Source of the DNA: Oscillospiraceae bacterium
Lineage (GTDB): Bacteria > Bacillota > Clostridia > Oscillospirales > Acutalibacteraceae
Direction of reading: 5' to 3'
Assembly (NCBI GenBank): GCA_015066015.1
Contig: SVPE01000001.1
Location: 1-64,000 of the forward strand
Length of the DNA: 64,000 nucleotides
The notes below the pieces were generated by a model. That model had not been told where the DNA came from. It did no database searches and saw nothing but the letters and a program-made list of their open reading frames with translations. The translations under genes and the position numbers were made by a program. This document shows positions 1 through 7,889 of this stretch, one piece after another (position 1 is the first letter of the stretch; each line of letters begins with the position of its first letter).

Positions 1-121
1 TGCTCCTTTCTAAAACCGCCCAAAAACCCGTTTTTGACACCAATGCGTTCAGTGGGGCAAACCAGCGAAAACCCTAGTGTTTATGCGGGTTTCAAGCGGT
101 TTGCCCTATTATAACGCATTC

Positions 122-154
122 CTCTATGCGGCGGACAATACCTGTTGCTTTCAT
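122..154 (-). pseudogene. spoVT: 5' fragment of spoVT (AbrB-family sporulation regulator), left copy
   Basis: On the minus strand an AAGGAGA ribosome site precedes an ATG at 154. The following codons read MKATGIVRRIE, which matches the very conserved start of SpoVT (MKATGIVRRID). After codon 11 the frame runs into unrelated sequence and stops at about codon 21, so no AbrB domain is made. Upstream, GTATAA and ATACTA blocks about 17 bp apart resemble a sigma-G promoter, which fits the known forespore expression of spoVT. The assignment rests on ten identical residues plus this context. Confidence 0.7.
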
Positions 155-225
155 ATATATCTTTCTCCTTGATTACAAATTGTGTTGTTAGTATCTGTAT
201 TTTGAGGAGATTTATACTGCACGAA

Positions 226-254
226 TTTACTTTTGAAGTGAGATATGTTATAAT
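226..254 (+). promoter_or_regulatory. Sigma-A promoter of the two-gene cassette
   Basis: TTTACT at 226-231 and TATAAT at 249-254 are separated by 17 bp, 36 bp before the start codon at 290. The promoter lies inside the duplicated region. It is the diverged twin of the PHP gene promoter at 2046-2074. Confidence 0.8.
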
Positions 255-289
255 ATAAAAAATATTTTTTCGTTTTATGGAGGGCATAT

Positions 290-1027
290 ATGGTTGATAC
301 GATTTTAGTACCCTTAATTCCTGTGGCTGTTGGTGCGGGATTAACATTAATTTCTTCGTTAATTTTGAATAGAAAAAAATATATTTCTTCTCTTGATGAG
401 GAATTAGCTAAAGAGAGAATAGCAGCCTATAAAGCAATTTATAAACTAATTAGTCAATTAAATCATTATATGGGACCTAATCAAGCTGAATCAATTCCAA
501 AAGAATGTTTTTTGGGGTATATTTCTACTAAGGATGATGAATATCTTTCCAGATTCAATTTTCCAAGTGTTTTCTTTAATTTTCATACATTTCACAACTA
601 CAAAAGTGAGTTTTCTGTAGTGTTAAATGATAAAAGGATTTTTTTAAATCAAGAGCTTGTAAATAAGTTGTCATTTTTGGATAGTTACTTAAGTGAAATT
701 TGGCAGTTAGCTCACGGAAAAGACGATGAATATTTGCATATGGTTGGTTTTGTGCTCGCAAACGAAATTGCAAAAATGCTTAGAGGACTAGAATACGAAA
801 TACAAACTTTTTTCAACAATCAAAAGTGCCGAAAAGTAAAAAATGATTTTAGCAATACATACAAGTATGAATTCAATAACAGAAAACAAACAGATTTGTA
901 CAATTTGTTTTTAAAAGACGATAGCGTCAATCGGTTCGGGGAATTCGCATTATGTTATAGTTGCGAAAAAAACAAAGATTGTCCGTTAAACAAATTTGAA
1001 TGTAAAGAGAGCGAAACACAAACATAA
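290..1027 (+). CDS. Hypothetical membrane-anchored protein with C-terminal Cys cluster
   Basis: This 245-residue protein is not recognised. A single hydrophobic helix spans residues about 5-27, followed by a lysine-rich stop and a mostly helical cytoplasmic body. The C-terminus carries four cysteines in the pattern C-x2-C-x5-C-x6-C (about residues 222-238), which could bind zinc or an iron-sulfur cluster. The start is ATG 290 behind GGAGGG at 280-284. It is the first gene of an AT-rich pair driven by the promoter at 226-254. The pair lies between direct repeats, and its base composition is clearly more AT-rich than the PHP gene that follows, so it is probably acquired. N-anchored helical proteins of this kind are common in phage-defence and mobile-element cargo, but no function can be assigned. 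Confidence 0.75.
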   Translation: MVDTILVPLIPVAVGAGLTLISSLILNRKKYISSLDEELAKERIAAYKAIYKLISQLNHYMGPNQAESIPKECFLGYISTKDDEYLSRFNFPSVFFNFHTFHNYKSEFSVVLNDKRIFLNQELVNKLSFLDSYLSEIWQLAHGKDDEYLHMVGFVLANEIAKMLRGLEYEIQTFFNNQKCRKVKNDFSNTYKYEFNNRKQTDLYNLFLKDDSVNRFGEFALCYSCEKNKDCPLNKFECKESETQT

Positions 1028-1072
1028 CTTTTTGAAAGCATGTGCCACAGCAACTTAAAGGAGGTGATTTAG

Positions 1073-1795
1073 TTGAACGAAGAACTTAAATTACATATTA
1101 AAAAACTTCAAAGGCGAGCAACGCTTTCTTTAATTGCTATTCTTTCAACCATTATTTCAATCGGCTTTGGAATCTTGTTTTTGTTTGTTCCGTCTTTTAT
1201 CGCTATTGTCTTTTTTGTTATCGCTACTGGTTGCATTGTATATCTTATACACAGTAGTCGTACTGCTAAAAATGAGGCAAAAGAAAACATTTATAAGCCA
1301 ATCACTTTTAATACCGATAAGAATTTGACTTTTGAAAAAATCGTCAGTATCTTCGAGAATTTAACAAATGAAGAAAATCAACTATCTACATCAGAAGATG
1401 TTCGATTTTTCCGATTAAAGAAAATCTTCAAATTGAGAACCGTAATTTATAGAACGGATAATTTCAATAAGAAAGATTTTGATAATGCAAAAGACCGCAT
1501 CAATAAAAAGGCAAATAAAGAGTTGAATATATCGCAGTGGGTAAATCGAATGGAAGCAGGCAATATGATGCGTTTTAATATCATTTGCACCGATGTATTA
1601 AACGATGCATTATATCAATTTCTTTCCCAAAATGCCAATCGAAATTTAACTAGAGTAGAGGGAATTATAAATATTGCTGTTTTTGGTAATCAAATTATGA
1701 TTCCACCGCTTTATAATGAGTGTGATTTAGCAGAAATCAGCAGATATAAAGGCGTTATTAAATTTATAAATCAAGTTTTATTAAACAATAATTAA
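1073..1795 (+). CDS. Hypothetical membrane protein with two N-terminal TM helices
   Basis: This 240-residue protein starts with TTG at 1073. A near-perfect AAAGGAGGTGA ribosome site at 1057-1067 supports that start. Residues about 16-36 and 38-57 form a hydrophobic hairpin. The rest is a charged alpha/beta cytoplasmic domain with no motif I recognise. It follows the upstream gene by 45 bp and is followed directly by a terminator, so the two form one transcript. The two proteins may work together at the membrane, but this is inferred only from synteny. Confidence 0.75.
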   Translation: MNEELKLHIKKLQRRATLSLIAILSTIISIGFGILFLFVPSFIAIVFFVIATGCIVYLIHSSRTAKNEAKENIYKPITFNTDKNLTFEKIVSIFENLTNEENQLSTSEDVRFFRLKKIFKLRTVIYRTDNFNKKDFDNAKDRINKKANKELNISQWVNRMEAGNMMRFNIICTDVLNDALYQFLSQNANRNLTRVEGIINIAVFGNQIMIPPLYNECDLAEISRYKGVIKFINQVLLNNN

Positions 1796-1799
1796 CCAC

Positions 1800-1828
1800 A
1801 AAAGCGAGGTGAATTTCACCTCGCTTTT
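1800..1828 (+). terminator. Terminator of the two-gene cassette
   Basis: A 13-bp perfect stem (AAAAGCGAGGTGA with TCACCTCGCTTTT) and a 3-base loop begins just after the stop codon at 1795. A/T runs on both sides allow termination in both directions. Confidence 0.9.
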
Positions 1829-1941
1829 GCTATGTATAGGTAAAAATATGCTGTTTTTCGTCAAAAATTTTTCTTCAAAAATCGCCCAAAATCTCGGTAT
1901 TTATAAGGCTTAAAGGCATTTTGTGTTATTATAACACGAGC

Positions 1942-1974
1942 CTCTATGCGGCGGACAATACCTGTTGCTTTCAT
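1942..1974 (-). pseudogene. spoVT: 5' fragment of spoVT, right copy
   Basis: The same eleven codons (MKATGIVRRIE, ATG at 1974) and ribosome site as at 122-154, again broken after codon 11. The sequence downstream differs from that of the left copy and stops before 1860. It is divergent to the PHP gene, so the ancestral order was probably spoVT and the PHP gene back to back. Confidence 0.7.
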
Positions 1975-2045
1975 ATATATCTTTCTCCTTGATTACAAAT
2001 TGTGATGTTAGTATTTGTAATTGGAGGGGATTTATACTGTTTGAA

Positions 2046-2074
2046 TTTACTTTTCAGATAAAATGTGATACAAT
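2046..2074 (+). promoter_or_regulatory. Sigma-A promoter of the PHP gene
   Basis: TTTACT (2046-2051), a 17-bp spacer and TACAAT (2069-2074), 21 bp before the ATG at 2096. The GGTGGTGA ribosome site follows at 2083-2090. Confidence 0.75.
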
Positions 2075-2095
2075 AAAATATAGGTGGTGACATAA

Positions 2096-2938
2096 ATGAA
2101 AAAAACATGTGACTTGCATACACATTCTACTTTTTCGGACGGAACATACACCCCGACGGAGCTTATTGATGCAGCCGCCAGAATGGGCTTAGCCTCTGTT
2201 GCGTTGTGTGACCATAACACCGTTGACGGATTGACTGAATTTCTGAACGCGGCAAAAGGTGAAAACATTGATGCTATTGCCGGCGCGGAGTTTTCTGTCG
2301 ATTATAACGGCACGGAGCTTCATCTGCTGGGGCTTTTTATTCCCGAAAATCAGTTCGGCAAGATTTCAGAGCTTATGGTTGATGTAAACGAAAGAAAGAG
2401 ACAAAGCAACATTAATCTTATTGCATCCTTAAACGAGGCAGGCTATGAAATAGATTATGAGCAGATAAAAAACTCTACCCCGAAAGGAAACTTCAACCGT
2501 GCCCATGTGGCTGAGGAGCTGACCCGCAAAGGCTACACCGAATCAAAGGATCAGGCCTTTAAAACATTGCTGGACTCAAAAGCCGGACATTATAAGGAGC
2601 CTGAAAGGCTGGGCTTTTTTGAAATGGTCGGTTTTATAAAATCAATCGGTGCCGTTCCTGTTTTAGCACATCCTTTTCTTAATCTGAATGAAGAGGAGCT
2701 TGAAGTGCTTTTGCCCCGTGCTAAAGAAAAAGGGCTGGCGGGAATGGAGTGCTATTATTCAACCTATAGCGAAGACGTAACACAAAAAGCATTGTCGTTG
2801 GCTGAAAAATACGGTCTGAGGTTCAGCGGAGGCAGCGATTTTCACGGAGAAAGAAAACCTGATATAGAGCTTGGCGTCGGCAAGGGAAATCTGAAGATTC
2901 CTTATGAATGGTCGGTGGCATTAAAAAGTGCGGAGTGA
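2096..2938 (+). CDS. PHP-domain phosphoesterase (YciV/Rnm-like)
   Basis: This 280-residue protein contains the full set of PHP metal-binding motifs: HTHSTFSDG near residue 7, DHNT near residue 40, a GAE motif near residue 62, HLLG, AHP near residue 190, and GSDFHG near residue 250. PHP proteins of this length and order belong to the YciV/TrpH group. That group hydrolyses small phosphodiesters or 3',5'-nucleoside bisphosphates, or trims RNA 5' ends, using three metals. It is cytoplasmic, with no signal peptide. It is monocistronic: a promoter lies 21 bp upstream, and its terminator is separated from the stop codon by a repeat insertion. The exact substrate cannot be told from the sequence. Confidence 0.9.
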   Translation: MKKTCDLHTHSTFSDGTYTPTELIDAAARMGLASVALCDHNTVDGLTEFLNAAKGENIDAIAGAEFSVDYNGTELHLLGLFIPENQFGKISELMVDVNERKRQSNINLIASLNEAGYEIDYEQIKNSTPKGNFNRAHVAEELTRKGYTESKDQAFKTLLDSKAGHYKEPERLGFFEMVGFIKSIGAVPVLAHPFLNLNEEELEVLLPRAKEKGLAGMECYYSTYSEDVTQKALSLAEKYGLRFSGGSDFHGERKPDIELGVGKGNLKIPYEWSVALKSAE

Positions 2939-2940
2939 TT
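2928..2940. repeat. Target-site duplication, left
   Basis: The 13-mer GTGCGGAGTGATT overlaps the end of the PHP gene, including its TGA stop. It recurs exactly at 3398-3410, where it forms the first half of the terminator. The two copies bracket the repeat insertion. Confidence 0.7.
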
Positions 2941-3397
2941 CAGACTGTCGATAAAGTCACAAGAACAACAATGCAAAGAAACACTTAAAGAACGTCGAAA
3001 AAAATAAAAAACAAAACTACAAAGAAAAATGGTCAGGACATCGAATCCCGACCATTTTTTGCATTGTCTTGCCATTTTTTCGCCCTCTCGGAGTACCACT
3101 GTACGCCTTCGGGGCGAAGAAAAAAGCATCTTGCACCTTTCTCAACAGTCCGACAGACTGTCGATAAAGTCACAAGAACAACAATGCACAGAAACACTTA
3201 AAGAACGTCGATAAAAAATTAAAAACAAAACTACAAAGAAAAATGGTCAGGACATCGAATCCCGACCATTTTTGCATTGTTTTGCCATTTTTTCGCCCTC
3301 TCGGAGTACCACTGTACGCCTTCGGGGCGAATAAAAAGGCATCTTGCACCTTTCTCAACAGTCCGACAGCTTGTCGAAAATACTTTTCGACAAGCTG
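2941..3397. mobile_element. MITE-like insertion: two tandem 216-bp non-coding units plus hairpin end
   Basis: Unit 1 spans about 2941-3156 and unit 2 about 3154-3369. They are nearly identical, from ACTGTCGATAAAGTCAC to CAGTCCGACAG. Each has a bidirectional terminator-like hairpin (TGGTC, loop with GGACATCGAATCC, GACCA) and a second hairpin around CGCCCTCTCGG...CTTCGGGGCG. After unit 2 a perfect hairpin (AGCTTGTCGAAAA...TTTTCGACAAGCT) closes the insert. The outer ends form an imperfect inverted repeat, CAGACTGTCGA against CAGCTTGTCGA. With the 13-bp direct repeats outside, this resembles a non-autonomous transposable element. A third, inverted copy lies at 20322-20537. It carries no credible gene. 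Confidence 0.7.
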
Positions 3398-3410
3398 GTG
3401 CGGAGTGATT
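3398..3410. repeat. Target-site duplication, right
   Basis: Exact repeat of 2928-2940. It overlaps the first half of the PHP gene terminator. Confidence 0.7.
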
Positions 3411-3425
3411 TCACTCCGCTTTTTT
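3400..3425 (+). terminator. Displaced terminator of the PHP gene
   Basis: GCGGAGTGA paired with TCACTCCGC around a TT loop, followed by six T. The first arm duplicates the end of the PHP coding region, so before the insertion this terminator lay directly at the stop codon. Confidence 0.85.
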
Positions 3426-3553
3426 GTGCTTTTATTTAAGAAAGATAAAGTCGGTAATGATTTTTATTTTTTTCAGGGCTGCTATGCAGGGAAGCATTCT
3501 TGAATGTTGTTTTATTATGTTTGCAAATTTTATGTTTAAAAACAACAAAAGTA

Positions 3554-3582
3554 TTGACTGATACACCTAATAATTGTATAAT
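3554..3582 (+). promoter_or_regulatory. Sigma-A promoter of the TIR operon
   Basis: TTGACT (3554-3559), a 17-bp spacer and TATAAT (3577-3582) make a near-consensus promoter 49 bp before the start codon at 3631. Nothing like it is seen inside the operon, so it probably drives all five genes. Confidence 0.85.
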
Positions 3583-3630
3583 TATGTCGATTGTATATTT
3601 GAATAATTGTTTTTGGAAGGGAGAATATTT

Positions 3631-4635
3631 ATGCGGAATTTTTATTCTACTGAAGAAGCGATAAAAGATGGTTTTTTGTTTGTCAGCTATTCTCATGATG
3701 ACCGGGAACGTGTTAAAAATTGGGTTGAGTTTCTGATTGATAACGGAGTACGTGTTTGGTGGGACAAAGCTTTTTTGGGTGGAGATGACTGGGAAACCAT
3801 AGCTGAATCTATGCTGGCTCACGAAAATTGTCGTGGAATCCTTTTTTTCTGTAGTAAAAGTGCTATCCGGAGTCTCAATGTTGCTAAGGAATGGCGTAAA
3901 GCTGCGGAAACCAAAGAGAACCGTACGGACGACAGCTTTTATCCGCAGATAATAATGGTTGATGATGACCCGGAGGTCAACTACAAGTACCTGACTAATT
4001 TTGTCAAAAAAACAGAAGAGCTTTTTTCTGATGATGATTATGATGACTTCCGCAGTCTTTTCGGAAAGAAAGATCACTTGTTTTATTCCGCGCATAAAGA
4101 AGACGATAAGTCTGCCTTGCTAGAAACAATTAAAGAACGGGCCTCAGAGGCGATGGACGAGTATGGATTCATCCTTGATAAGTTAGCTGATATTTCAAAT
4201 GCAGAAAAAAATATTGTTCTGAAGCTCGGATCCTACGGTATAGATAAACACCCTGTTTTATGGAGGCAAATAGGTTCAAACAATAACGAGACAACTTTGT
4301 TGTGTCAGAGTGTTTTAGAAGAGGGTTTTGGCGGCAGAGAATTAGATGAGTGGCTTAATAGCTTTGTGCGGACAGCTTTTTCAAACGAAGAACAGAATGC
4401 TTTATGTGGAAAGATCAGATTGCTGACAATAGATGAAACTTCACTTATCTCACAGGATGTTTTGGCAGCTGACAAAATCTGGTGGTTGACAGAGTGTGAA
4501 GGAAATCTGCAGGCCGTGGTCCGTGAGGACGGCACTGTGTATAAAGGCGGTTATAACAATAAGCTGTATAAAAAAGGTATTCGTCCTGCCATTACAATAG
4601 ACAGTATAGAGCTTTATAATCTTATAAAAAAATAA
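3631..4635 (+). CDS. TIR-domain protein (probable NAD-consuming effector)
   Basis: This protein has 334 residues from ATG 3631, which has a GGAAGGGAG ribosome site 7 bases ahead. A TTG at 3607 is in frame but has no such site. Residues about 13-125 form a TIR domain. They include the opening strand FLFVSYSHDD, a GVRVWWDK strand, the GDDWETIAESM helix, a GILFFCSKSA strand, and a conserved Ser...Glu helix whose Glu87 fits the catalytic glutamate of NAD-cleaving TIRs. The C-terminal 200 residues are not recognised and may sense or bind a partner. Bacterial TIR proteins typically degrade NAD or make signalling nucleotides during phage defence. It is the first gene of a five-gene operon, 15 bp before the next start. 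Confidence 0.85.
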   Translation: MRNFYSTEEAIKDGFLFVSYSHDDRERVKNWVEFLIDNGVRVWWDKAFLGGDDWETIAESMLAHENCRGILFFCSKSAIRSLNVAKEWRKAAETKENRTDDSFYPQIIMVDDDPEVNYKYLTNFVKKTEELFSDDDYDDFRSLFGKKDHLFYSAHKEDDKSALLETIKERASEAMDEYGFILDKLADISNAEKNIVLKLGSYGIDKHPVLWRQIGSNNNETTLLCQSVLEEGFGGRELDEWLNSFVRTAFSNEEQNALCGKIRLLTIDETSLISQDVLAADKIWWLTECEGNLQAVVREDGTVYKGGYNNKLYKKGIRPAITIDSIELYNLIKK

Positions 4636-4650
4636 AAAGGAGAAAAAGTT

Positions 4651-6936
4651 ATGTTACAAGTTGAAAGAGATCCGTTGAGAGATATTTTAGACCACAAAGA
4701 AACAGATGCACTTCGGAGGGCTGGTATTTCTACTATTTTTCCGGTATATAAACCGAAGAGAGAAATAGGTATAGAAATTTTTAGAGCCCTTAACGAGCGC
4801 TTGATCGATCTTGGCAACGGAAAAATCGGTGTTCCTATGGATAGCGTGGAAAAGAAGGTCGGACTTCTGTCTCAGTGTCAGGGACTTCAGACCTTGGTGT
4901 CACTTGTTAATGATTTCGGTTTGGATTTTGACGATAACAGTTATGATACCATCAACAACAGATCCATCCGAAACATAATGGACGCAATTCTTAAGGATAT
5001 TATCAATAATCTGCGTGTCAGCGACAGAGAAATTGACGAAGATTCAGACGATGAACTGGATACACGTGAATTGTTTATATTTGACGCGTCGCCTTATGAT
5101 TCTACACATTTTGACGAAAATATTGCCAGCATTGAAACTATTACATGGGTTCTGCCTACATTCTTCCAGATTCTTGTAATACATACAAGAGAAAAACTGA
5201 CATGTAAGTGGGAAAACAATCTGATCCGTATTATCAGATACGGTCTGCGCTGCATAAACGAGGCATTTATTGACGGCACAAGAAACCCTGATGGTAAAGG
5301 TCTGAAAATCGGCTGGAACTTTACAAAAGACTGTGAAGAGCCGTCTTTGTATTTTACTTTTGTTGTAGGTGAATGCTTCCTTGATATGTTCTCTACTTTT
5401 GAGGAGGTTCTTAAACATCCATACAATGTTCTTCACAACCATGAATATGGCATCGAAATCAATGAAGAAGACAAAAATAAATTTATTGAGCAGCGCGAAA
5501 AGTTTGAAAGAGAAGAAACAGAGAATGCAGACAGTGACAAGAGAATTGTCCGTCACGATCCTTATAATGAGCTTGTCCGTATTTTTCGTAAAATCAATTC
5601 CGCTGATGTTATTGAAGAGCAGGATCCTTATGAAGAAATAAAGGTGGACAATTCAGGATATTATGGTATTCTTGAAAGTCAGCTTAAGGAAGTAACAAAG
5701 GAAATCTGGAAATTTGTAAAAAATGATCTGGCTGATAAGTTCTTTTATAATGACCTTGCTTCACAGCTGACAGAAGACGATATCCGAATGAGTACCACTA
5801 GTGACGCACTTTTTAATACGGTTTATATTGCCAATATTCTTATTGATGGCGGCATGGATGAGACTCTTCAGTTGGAAATGCATCAGGCTGAGATTAAAAG
5901 CATGGATCCCGAAGCTACAGAGAAAGAACGGCAGAATCAGGCAAACATAGCTTTGCAGAAGCAAAGGGAATATGAAAATCTGCTTGAGAGCTGTCAGTTA
6001 GCTGTGCAAAGAGCATTCCGTACATATGAGAGTCTGAAAAACGACGGTAAGGATTATATCGTTGATCAGTTCCTTATAGGTTTCAATGAACGCTTTGTTG
6101 TACATAAAGAGAGGGTAAACGATTTGAGAAAATTAAGAATGCGCGTTTTCTCGTTGTTACCTATGCTTATCCATACTAATAATATTATAAACACATACCT
6201 GGTAAAATACCCTCAGGTAAACATGAAAAAATACGCCGCATATATTCTGGAAAACCGTTTTACAAAAGATTCCGATGATCAGAATGCAGAGTGGATCTGG
6301 GAGAAAGACGGCTATTTCAGTGGCAGTAATTATTACTATGTTAATGCGATTAAGGAATTGTATGAGTACTATGAGGAGTACGAGCAAAACTATATCCCTA
6401 TCGGTAAAGCTAACAAAAAAAGAGAGCAGGACTATTACAAAAAACTCATAAGTCCTCACGGTGAGATCGGAATACTCAAGAGCGAGCACGAAAAGGCGGA
6501 AAAAGAAAAGCAGCGTCAGATTGATCAGCGCGATGCAGAAATAGCTGAGCTTAAGCAGCTTCTGGAAGAAGAGCGCCAGAAGAAGCCTACCATTGAGGAT
6601 AGAATCAGAGAGTTGATTCAGAATGAAATAAATAAGGGCTTTATTAACAACCTGACTCAGGTGTTTACTCAGGCAGCCAAAGCGTTGGTTCCCGAAACAG
6701 TCGATCCTACTAAGGATGAAGATGGCATTTATGCTGATTTGTATTCTGCAATGTTTGAAATGTTTGTTGCAGAAAGCTTTGCAAAGAACCCGTCTGCAAA
6801 AAAATATTCGCCTGAAGCTTATGCAGAACAGGCTAAATATTTCAAAGCTGATATGCGTAATATTATCAATCATAATATTGACGATATCAAAAACGATACA
6901 AACCACAGAAGTAATATGTATACCGTATTAGGGTAA
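4651..6936 (+). CDS. Large unknown protein with C-terminal coiled coil (TIR operon)
   Basis: This 761-residue protein is soluble and acidic, with no signal peptide or membrane helix, and belongs to no family I know. It is mostly alpha-helical. Residues about 605-650 form a strong charged coiled coil containing QRDAEIAELKQLLEEERQ, followed by a helical C-terminal domain of about 100 residues. It starts at ATG 4651 after AAAAGGAG and is translated as part of the TIR operon, with 24 bp to the ATPase gene. Size and coiled coil suggest a scaffold or sensor linking the TIR effector and the ATPase, but this is inference. Confidence 0.8.
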   Translation: MLQVERDPLRDILDHKETDALRRAGISTIFPVYKPKREIGIEIFRALNERLIDLGNGKIGVPMDSVEKKVGLLSQCQGLQTLVSLVNDFGLDFDDNSYDTINNRSIRNIMDAILKDIINNLRVSDREIDEDSDDELDTRELFIFDASPYDSTHFDENIASIETITWVLPTFFQILVIHTREKLTCKWENNLIRIIRYGLRCINEAFIDGTRNPDGKGLKIGWNFTKDCEEPSLYFTFVVGECFLDMFSTFEEVLKHPYNVLHNHEYGIEINEEDKNKFIEQREKFEREETENADSDKRIVRHDPYNELVRIFRKINSADVIEEQDPYEEIKVDNSGYYGILESQLKEVTKEIWKFVKNDLADKFFYNDLASQLTEDDIRMSTTSDALFNTVYIANILIDGGMDETLQLEMHQAEIKSMDPEATEKERQNQANIALQKQREYENLLESCQLAVQRAFRTYESLKNDGKDYIVDQFLIGFNERFVVHKERVNDLRKLRMRVFSLLPMLIHTNNIINTYLVKYPQVNMKKYAAYILENRFTKDSDDQNAEWIWEKDGYFSGSNYYYVNAIKELYEYYEEYEQNYIPIGKANKKREQDYYKKLISPHGEIGILKSEHEKAEKEKQRQIDQRDAEIAELKQLLEEERQKKPTIEDRIRELIQNEINKGFINNLTQVFTQAAKALVPETVDPTKDEDGIYADLYSAMFEMFVAESFAKNPSAKKYSPEAYAEQAKYFKADMRNIINHNIDDIKNDTNHRSNMYTVLG

Positions 6937-6960
6937 ATAAACGTTTTTTAGGAGGGCATT

Positions 6961-7872
6961 ATGGCCAGATTAAAAGTAATTTCATATTTTTCTTATAAAG
7001 GTGGTGCAGGACGAAGTACATTGGCATTCAACACCATTCCTATTCTTGCAAAGGAGCATCTGCACCCCACAAAGGACCATCCCATTATTATCATTGATAC
7101 CGACCTTGACAGTTGTGGTATGTCGTATCTTTTGGGCGTTGACGCTGATGTAAAGGATGATTGCTGTACACAGGATCTGTTGAAAAACGGACTTAAAACG
7201 TTGGGACGCCCTGAGTTTATATGGCAGCACCCCAATTTTAAGGATCTTTTTGCAGTAGGTGAATGCTTCGGATGCGAAAAGGAGTCGATTCTTTTCCTTG
7301 CTGCAAAGGATGTAAAAAACGTAGACGAACAGAGCAATTACACGGATGCAAACAACCCATTTGTAGAAAAGCTTAAAAATTTCATTGATATTTGCAAGTA
7401 TTATAAGGTGCCTGCAGTAATTCTTGATGCTGCTGTTGGTAACAATGCAACGGCAAACGCAACCAATCAGGTATCCAATATTGTTGTTTGCTGTATGCGT
7501 CCCACCATACAGTTTGTTAACGGTACTGTACGTTTCCTCAGGACACTTGAGCAGGGCGGTTCCTTTGACGGACGCAAAAAAATTGTCGTTGTTCCCAATG
7601 TAATTCCTCAGGAAGAGGTAACTGTTGATAATAAAAAATATCCCGGATATGCTATCACACGTATTAATTCACAGTTCAATGAGCTTGCTGAAAACACCCA
7701 GGATATTACATACAATTTGGATATGTTGGACGAAAGCGAATTCGGAATTCCTGCTGTAAAGAGCTTTATGTGGCGTGAAGGTCAGCTTTACACTCAGCAA
7801 GAACTTAATGATAATGAAAAGCTTGCTTTGGAAAGATATAGAAAATTAGCCGCAGTAATCAGCGATTGCTGA
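6961..7872 (+). CDS. ParA/MinD-like SIMIBI ATPase (KGGAGRS type)
   Basis: The protein has 303 residues. The N-terminus has a deviant Walker A motif, YKGGAGRST (residues about 12-20), in which the usual GKT/GKS is changed to GRS. Then come IIIIDTDLD (Walker A' aspartate, about 44-52) and a Walker B-like VILDAAVGNNA segment near 158. The fold is that of the ParA/MinD/Mrp group, which switches on ATP-driven dimerisation. The GRS/GRT variant is known from ATPases in bacterial conflict operons rather than from chromosome partition, and no parB or parS is nearby. The stop overlaps the ribosome site region of the next gene (17 bp gap), so expression is coupled. Confidence 0.88.
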   Translation: MARLKVISYFSYKGGAGRSTLAFNTIPILAKEHLHPTKDHPIIIIDTDLDSCGMSYLLGVDADVKDDCCTQDLLKNGLKTLGRPEFIWQHPNFKDLFAVGECFGCEKESILFLAAKDVKNVDEQSNYTDANNPFVEKLKNFIDICKYYKVPAVILDAAVGNNATANATNQVSNIVVCCMRPTIQFVNGTVRFLRTLEQGGSFDGRKKIVVVPNVIPQEEVTVDNKKYPGYAITRINSQFNELAENTQDITYNLDMLDESEFGIPAVKSFMWREGQLYTQQELNDNEKLALERYRKLAAVISDC

Positions 7873-7889
7873 TAATCGGAGGAAAAGTT

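Larger units (their letters stand above)
1..260. repeat. Left copy of spoVT 5'-end/promoter direct repeat
   Basis: Bases 121-184 are identical over 64 bp to 1941-2004, an offset of 1820 bp. Similarity continues at lower identity on both sides. Rightward it reaches about 255, through the promoter for the + strand genes. Leftward, 1-120 shares with 1855-1940 a TATTATAAC block and a diverged stretch ending in CGCCCAAAA. The core holds the ribosome site and first eleven codons of a minus-strand spoVT-like gene. What lies left of base 1 is unknown. The pattern resembles the end of a neighbouring integrated element. Confidence 0.85.
1831..2080. repeat. Right copy of spoVT 5'-end/promoter direct repeat
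   Basis: The core 1941-2004 equals 121-184. The downstream half, 2005-2075, is a diverged version of 185-255 and carries the PHP gene promoter. The upstream half, 1855-1940, resembles 1-120 loosely. The repeat therefore bounds the cassette at 185-1940 as an attachment-site-like duplication. Confidence 0.85.

Noticed and set aside
3170-3358. Minus-strand 62-residue frame in the 216-bp repeat, with a near-identical twin at 20334-20522 on the plus strand
   Set aside because: The frames agree because the repeat units are nearly identical. Neither has a ribosome site, the start in both is TTG inside a terminal repeat, and the frame crosses two terminator-like hairpins. The first unit has a broken version.
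3436-4095. Long open frame antisense to the TIR gene
   Set aside because: It is the shadow of the TIR coding sequence, has no ribosome site and reads as low-complexity isoleucine/phenylalanine-rich text.
6961-7872. ParA-like gene as sign of a plasmid or partition locus
   Set aside because: No parB, parS-like repeats or replication gene is close, the Walker motif is the GRS variant, and the gene is embedded between TIR-operon genes.
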